Positions 5,955 through 8,115 of a DNA stretch of 8,115 nt are shown piece after piece. The stretch is taken from positions 1-8,115 of the forward strand of contig JAOZSG010000156.1 in the NCBI GenBank assembly GCA_029939785.1, written 5' to 3'. The DNA is from Fidelibacterota bacterium (GTDB lineage: Bacteria; Fidelibacterota; UBA2242; JAFGTP01). The notes under the pieces are model-generated. The model did no database searches, was not told where the DNA came from, and was given only the letters and a program-made list of their open reading frames with translations. Made by a program: the position numbers and the translations under genes. Within the stretch, counting starts at the first letter, position 1; each line of letters starts with the position of its first letter.

Positions 5955-7586
5955 TTACCAAAAGATTGTATATAATACAACGAGTATAATACTAATAATA
6001 ACAACACTAATGTTGAATACTGGTTCTGTGGCAAATAATTTACGTGATAAAGTAATACCTTTTGGATCATCTTTACCTTTACCTTCAATATAACTAACAA
6101 CAGCAATAATAATCATAGTAGCAATCCATGTAATCATCATTTGATTCATCCATGGTATTTTGGTCCAAAATTTCAATGCTAATGCAATAGGAACTGAAAG
6201 AATTACTCCCCAGATAGCACCATTGTTTGTAGATTTTTTATAAAATAATCCAATTATAAATACACCGAGAATACCAGGGCTTACAAGACCGGTATATTCT
6301 TGAATATATTGAAACATTTCTTTAATAGTACCAAGTAATGGAGCAACCATACAGGCAATTATTAATGAAGTCAATACTGTAATACGACCTACAGTCACAG
6401 TCTGTTTATCAGTAGCATTTTTATTTATATAAGGTTTATAAATATCCATTGTAAAAATAGTCGCTGTTGAATTTAGCATAGATGCAAGTGAAGATACAAT
6501 TGCAGCTGCAAGTGCCGCAAGTACCAATCCTTTGAAACCGGATGGAACGAATTCACTAATTAACCAAGGATAAGCTTTATCATAGTTGACACTACCAGCT
6601 GCACCGAAAGCCTCTTTTGCACCTTCAATTGCAGCAGTTCCTTCTGGTGCAGACCACATTACATAGGCTACTATTCCCGGAATTACTACAATAAGTGGAA
6701 TGATCATTTTCAGAAAAGCGGCAAAAGCAATACCTTTTTGTGCTTCTTTTAAAGATTTTGCAGCAAAAGTTCTCTGGATAATATATTGATTAAAACCCCA
6801 GTAATATAAGTTCGCTACCCACATACCACCGACTAATACTGCAATACCCGGTAAATCGCTATAACTTGGATGTCCTTTTTGCAGAATCATTTGAAATTTA
6901 TCACCGGCAACATTATAAATATGACCTAAGCCATGAAAAACACCACCATCAGGAGTAACATGGTTAAGAGCAATTACAGAAGTAATTAAACCACCAACAA
7001 CAAGTAAGATAACCTGGATAACATCAGTCCATGCGACAGCAGATAATCCACCCCAGATAGAATATGCAGCAGCGAAAAATGCAAGTCCGAGAATTCCTAT
7101 CATTATGTAGTTACCATCTCCAACACCCAAAATTGTGTCAAGTGCTTTTGCACCAAGAAATAAAACGGATGTAAGGTTAACAAAAATGAATAAGGCTATC
7201 CAAAATACAGCGAGAATTGTTTTAAGATTTGTACTATAACGTTGTTCAACAAATTCTGGGATTGTATATAATTTTTTTTCTATAAAAATTGGGAGAAAAA
7301 ATTTACCAACAATCAAAAGTGTAATTGCTGCCATCCATTCATATGATGCTATAGCAAGACCGAGCGAAAATCCTGATCCTGACATTCCAATAAATTGTTC
7401 AGCTGAAATATTGGCAGCAATCAGTGATGCACCGATAGCCCACCAAGGCAATGATTTACTTGCTAAAAAATAATCCTCAGCATTTTTTTCATGACCTTTT
7501 TTACTACGGGAAACCCATAGTCCGACACTTACAATCAATATTGCATATGAAGCAAATATGATATAATCAATTAATCCAAATTCCAT
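5955..7586 (-). CDS. Sodium/sugar symporter of the SSS family, close to Vibrio vSGLT
   Basis: This inner-membrane transporter should couple sodium entry to hexose uptake. Its 543 residues match the length I recall for Vibrio parahaemolyticus vSGLT, with the same ending style (VLYTIFW), about 14 membrane segments and long shared stretches. Examples are SLPWWAIGASLIAANISAEQF (43-64), WVANLYYWGFNQYIIQRT (256-273) and AAAIVSSLASMLNSTATIFTM (360-380). By alignment from memory, the vSGLT galactose-site residues N64, Q69, E88, N260, K294 and Q428 correspond to N59, Q64, E83, N259, K293 and Q429 here. The gate tyrosine Y263 corresponds to Y262, and sodium-site serines S364/S365 to S365/S366. All appear conserved, so glucose or galactose is the best substrate guess; this is inference. 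The ATG at 7586 has AAGGGG seven bases upstream. A terminator follows the gene. It is adjacent to GH20, which suggests glycan use. No defects seen. Confidence 0.94.
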   Translation of the reverse strand: MEFGLIDYIIFASYAILIVSVGLWVSRSKKGHEKNAEDYFLASKSLPWWAIGASLIAANISAEQFIGMSGSGFSLGLAIASYEWMAAITLLIVGKFFLPIFIEKKLYTIPEFVEQRYSTNLKTILAVFWIALFIFVNLTSVLFLGAKALDTILGVGDGNYIMIGILGLAFFAAAYSIWGGLSAVAWTDVIQVILLVVGGLITSVIALNHVTPDGGVFHGLGHIYNVAGDKFQMILQKGHPSYSDLPGIAVLVGGMWVANLYYWGFNQYIIQRTFAAKSLKEAQKGIAFAAFLKMIIPLIVVIPGIVAYVMWSAPEGTAAIEGAKEAFGAAGSVNYDKAYPWLISEFVPSGFKGLVLAALAAAIVSSLASMLNSTATIFTMDIYKPYINKNATDKQTVTVGRITVLTSLIIACMVAPLLGTIKEMFQYIQEYTGLVSPGILGVFIIGLFYKKSTNNGAIWGVILSVPIALALKFWTKIPWMNQMMITWIATMIIIAVVSYIEGKGKDDPKGITLSRKLFATEPVFNISVVIISIILVVLYTIFW

Positions 7587-7650
7587 TAATTTTCCCCTTA
7601 AAATTAGATTTTTTTATAAAATGAATAATAAGATTATTAATACTATATAA

Positions 7651-7658
7651 CAAAATTA
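7651..7658 (-). promoter_or_regulatory. Possible Bacteroidota-type -7 promoter element for the symporter
   Basis: On the - strand TAATTTTG fits the Bacteroidota -7 consensus TAnnTTTG exactly and lies 64 bases upstream of the symporter ATG. No TTTG/TTG is seen at the expected position about 19 bases further upstream. The region is very AT-rich, so a chance match is easy. Confidence 0.25.
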
Positions 7659-7680
7659 TTGAAACGAATATAATAAATTA

Positions 7681-7694
7681 TGTAACCGATTACA
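7681..7694. promoter_or_regulatory. LacI-family-like operator palindrome upstream of the symporter
   Basis: TGTAACCGATTACA is a 14-base near-palindrome with a central CG and six of seven symmetric pairs matching. This is the general form of LacI/GalR-family operators (TGTAA-nCGn-TTACA). It lies 94 bases upstream of the symporter start, a sensible place for sugar control. Against this, the same bases encode V-T-D-Y-T, which fits the conserved start of the adjoining GNAT fragment, so the palindrome may be a coding accident. Confidence 0.3.
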
Positions 7695-7963
7695 CCATTT
7701 TTGCGTATCTGTGTGATGTATTCATCCTCGATGAATACCAGGGGCAAGGACTTGGCAAATGGCTAACGGAGACGATCATCAATGTGCTGGATGAAGAGGG
7801 TGTACGATGGACGATGCTGGCAACACGTGATGCCCATGAGTTATATGGTGAGTATGGCGGATTTCAGAAGCTCTACTTACCAGAAAAATGGATGGGGCGT
7901 GTCAACCCCCGTTTACTGCGCAGTTCAGGCCAGAGTTATACCGTGCCTGGTGATGGAATGTAG
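7682..7963 (+). pseudogene. GNAT acetyltransferase remnant lacking its N-terminus
   Basis: An uninterrupted + strand frame of 93 codons ends in TAG and reads VTDYTIFAYLCDVFILDEYQ, then GQGLGKWL, then WTMLATRDAHELYGEYGGF and LPEKWMGRVNP. This is the C-terminal two thirds of a small GNAT N-acetyltransferase. QGQGLG is the acetyl-CoA-binding R/Q-x-x-G-x-G/A motif, and the TRDAH-LY-YGF-PEKWM tail is typical of one bacterial GNAT subgroup. Full proteins of this kind are about 140 residues and have roughly 50 residues before VTDY. Here the upstream DNA stays open only to about 7625, is AT-rich, resembles nothing in the family, and has no ATG, GTG or TTG start. GC is near one half against about one third elsewhere, pointing to transfer from another genome. 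After LPEKWM the last 21 residues also look atypical. It is most likely a non-functional fragment, or a misassembly join. Confidence 0.75.
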
Positions 7964-8115
7964 TTGGTCAGGACTCAAGGAAAGGCATTTACGTATAGAT
8001 AAGAATCGGTGACGGTATAGTATGATTTCAGACATCCTGATGGATCATTGGATTCTTAGTTGATATGATGTATTCCTCGAAGTAATGTGGTACACATAAG
8101 ACACTCAAGGTTTGT
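7964..8115. other. Terminal 152 bases without recognisable content
   Basis: The stretch after the GNAT fragment has intermediate GC and many stops in all frames. I see no RNA gene, repeat or clear coding region. It probably belongs to the same transferred segment as the GNAT remnant. Confidence 0.5.

Noticed and set aside
7782..8012. A 76-codon + strand open frame
   Set aside because: It lies in another frame over the GNAT fragment, whose frame carries clear family motifs; the 76-codon product has no recognisable feature.
8028..8114. Short open frame on the - strand (28 codons) at the right edge, possibly the end of a gene
   Set aside because: Too short, no recognisable motif and cut by the edge; it cannot be separated from chance.

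Overview
The window is AT-rich (GC about one third by eye), double-stranded bacterial chromosome. The gene set is a GH31 glycosidase, a GH20 hexosaminidase, a vSGLT-type sodium/sugar symporter, PurU and a Mut7-C protein. The intergenic DNA is full of short degenerate repeats. Together these suggest a carbohydrate-scavenging heterotroph of the Bacteroidota/Ignavibacteria type. This placement is inference from gene style only: there is no rRNA or other phylogenetic marker here.

Layout. Positions 3-2188 run on the + strand: the last 156 codons of a GH31 alpha-glycosidase, an unrecognised exported protein (530-1399), and, 24 bases later, a ubiquitin-like/Mut7-C PIN-type nuclease protein (1424-2188). 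Positions 2189-2774 hold a 586-base gene-free patch between convergent genes, built largely of short repeats: 7-bp periodic tracts and palindromic GCACC...GGTGC cores spaced 54 bp apart. Positions 2775-7586 run on the - strand and, read in transcription order, encode the SSS symporter (7586-5955), a strong hairpin terminator (5921-5880), an exported GH20 beta-N-acetylhexosaminidase (5826-3784) and PurU (3629-2775). The right end (7682-7963) carries a headless GNAT acetyltransferase fragment with GC near one half, clearly foreign in composition. The last 152 bases have no recognisable content.

How the genes may work together. The GH20 enzyme would release terminal N-acetylhexosamines outside the cytoplasm, and the symporter would import a hexose with sodium. 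The GH31 enzyme (cut by the window edge) would act on alpha-glucosides or related glycans. This fits a glycan-utilisation neighbourhood, although the terminator implies that GH20 and the transporter are separate transcription units. PurU is housekeeping one-carbon metabolism and seems unrelated. The two + strand genes at 530-2188 look like a small operon whose joint role is unknown.

I found no convincing new defence or mobile system. The items most worth a second look are the unknown exported protein paired with the Mut7-C protein, the repeat-rich patch, and the composition junction at about 7680, where an operator-like palindrome coincides with the start of the GNAT fragment.
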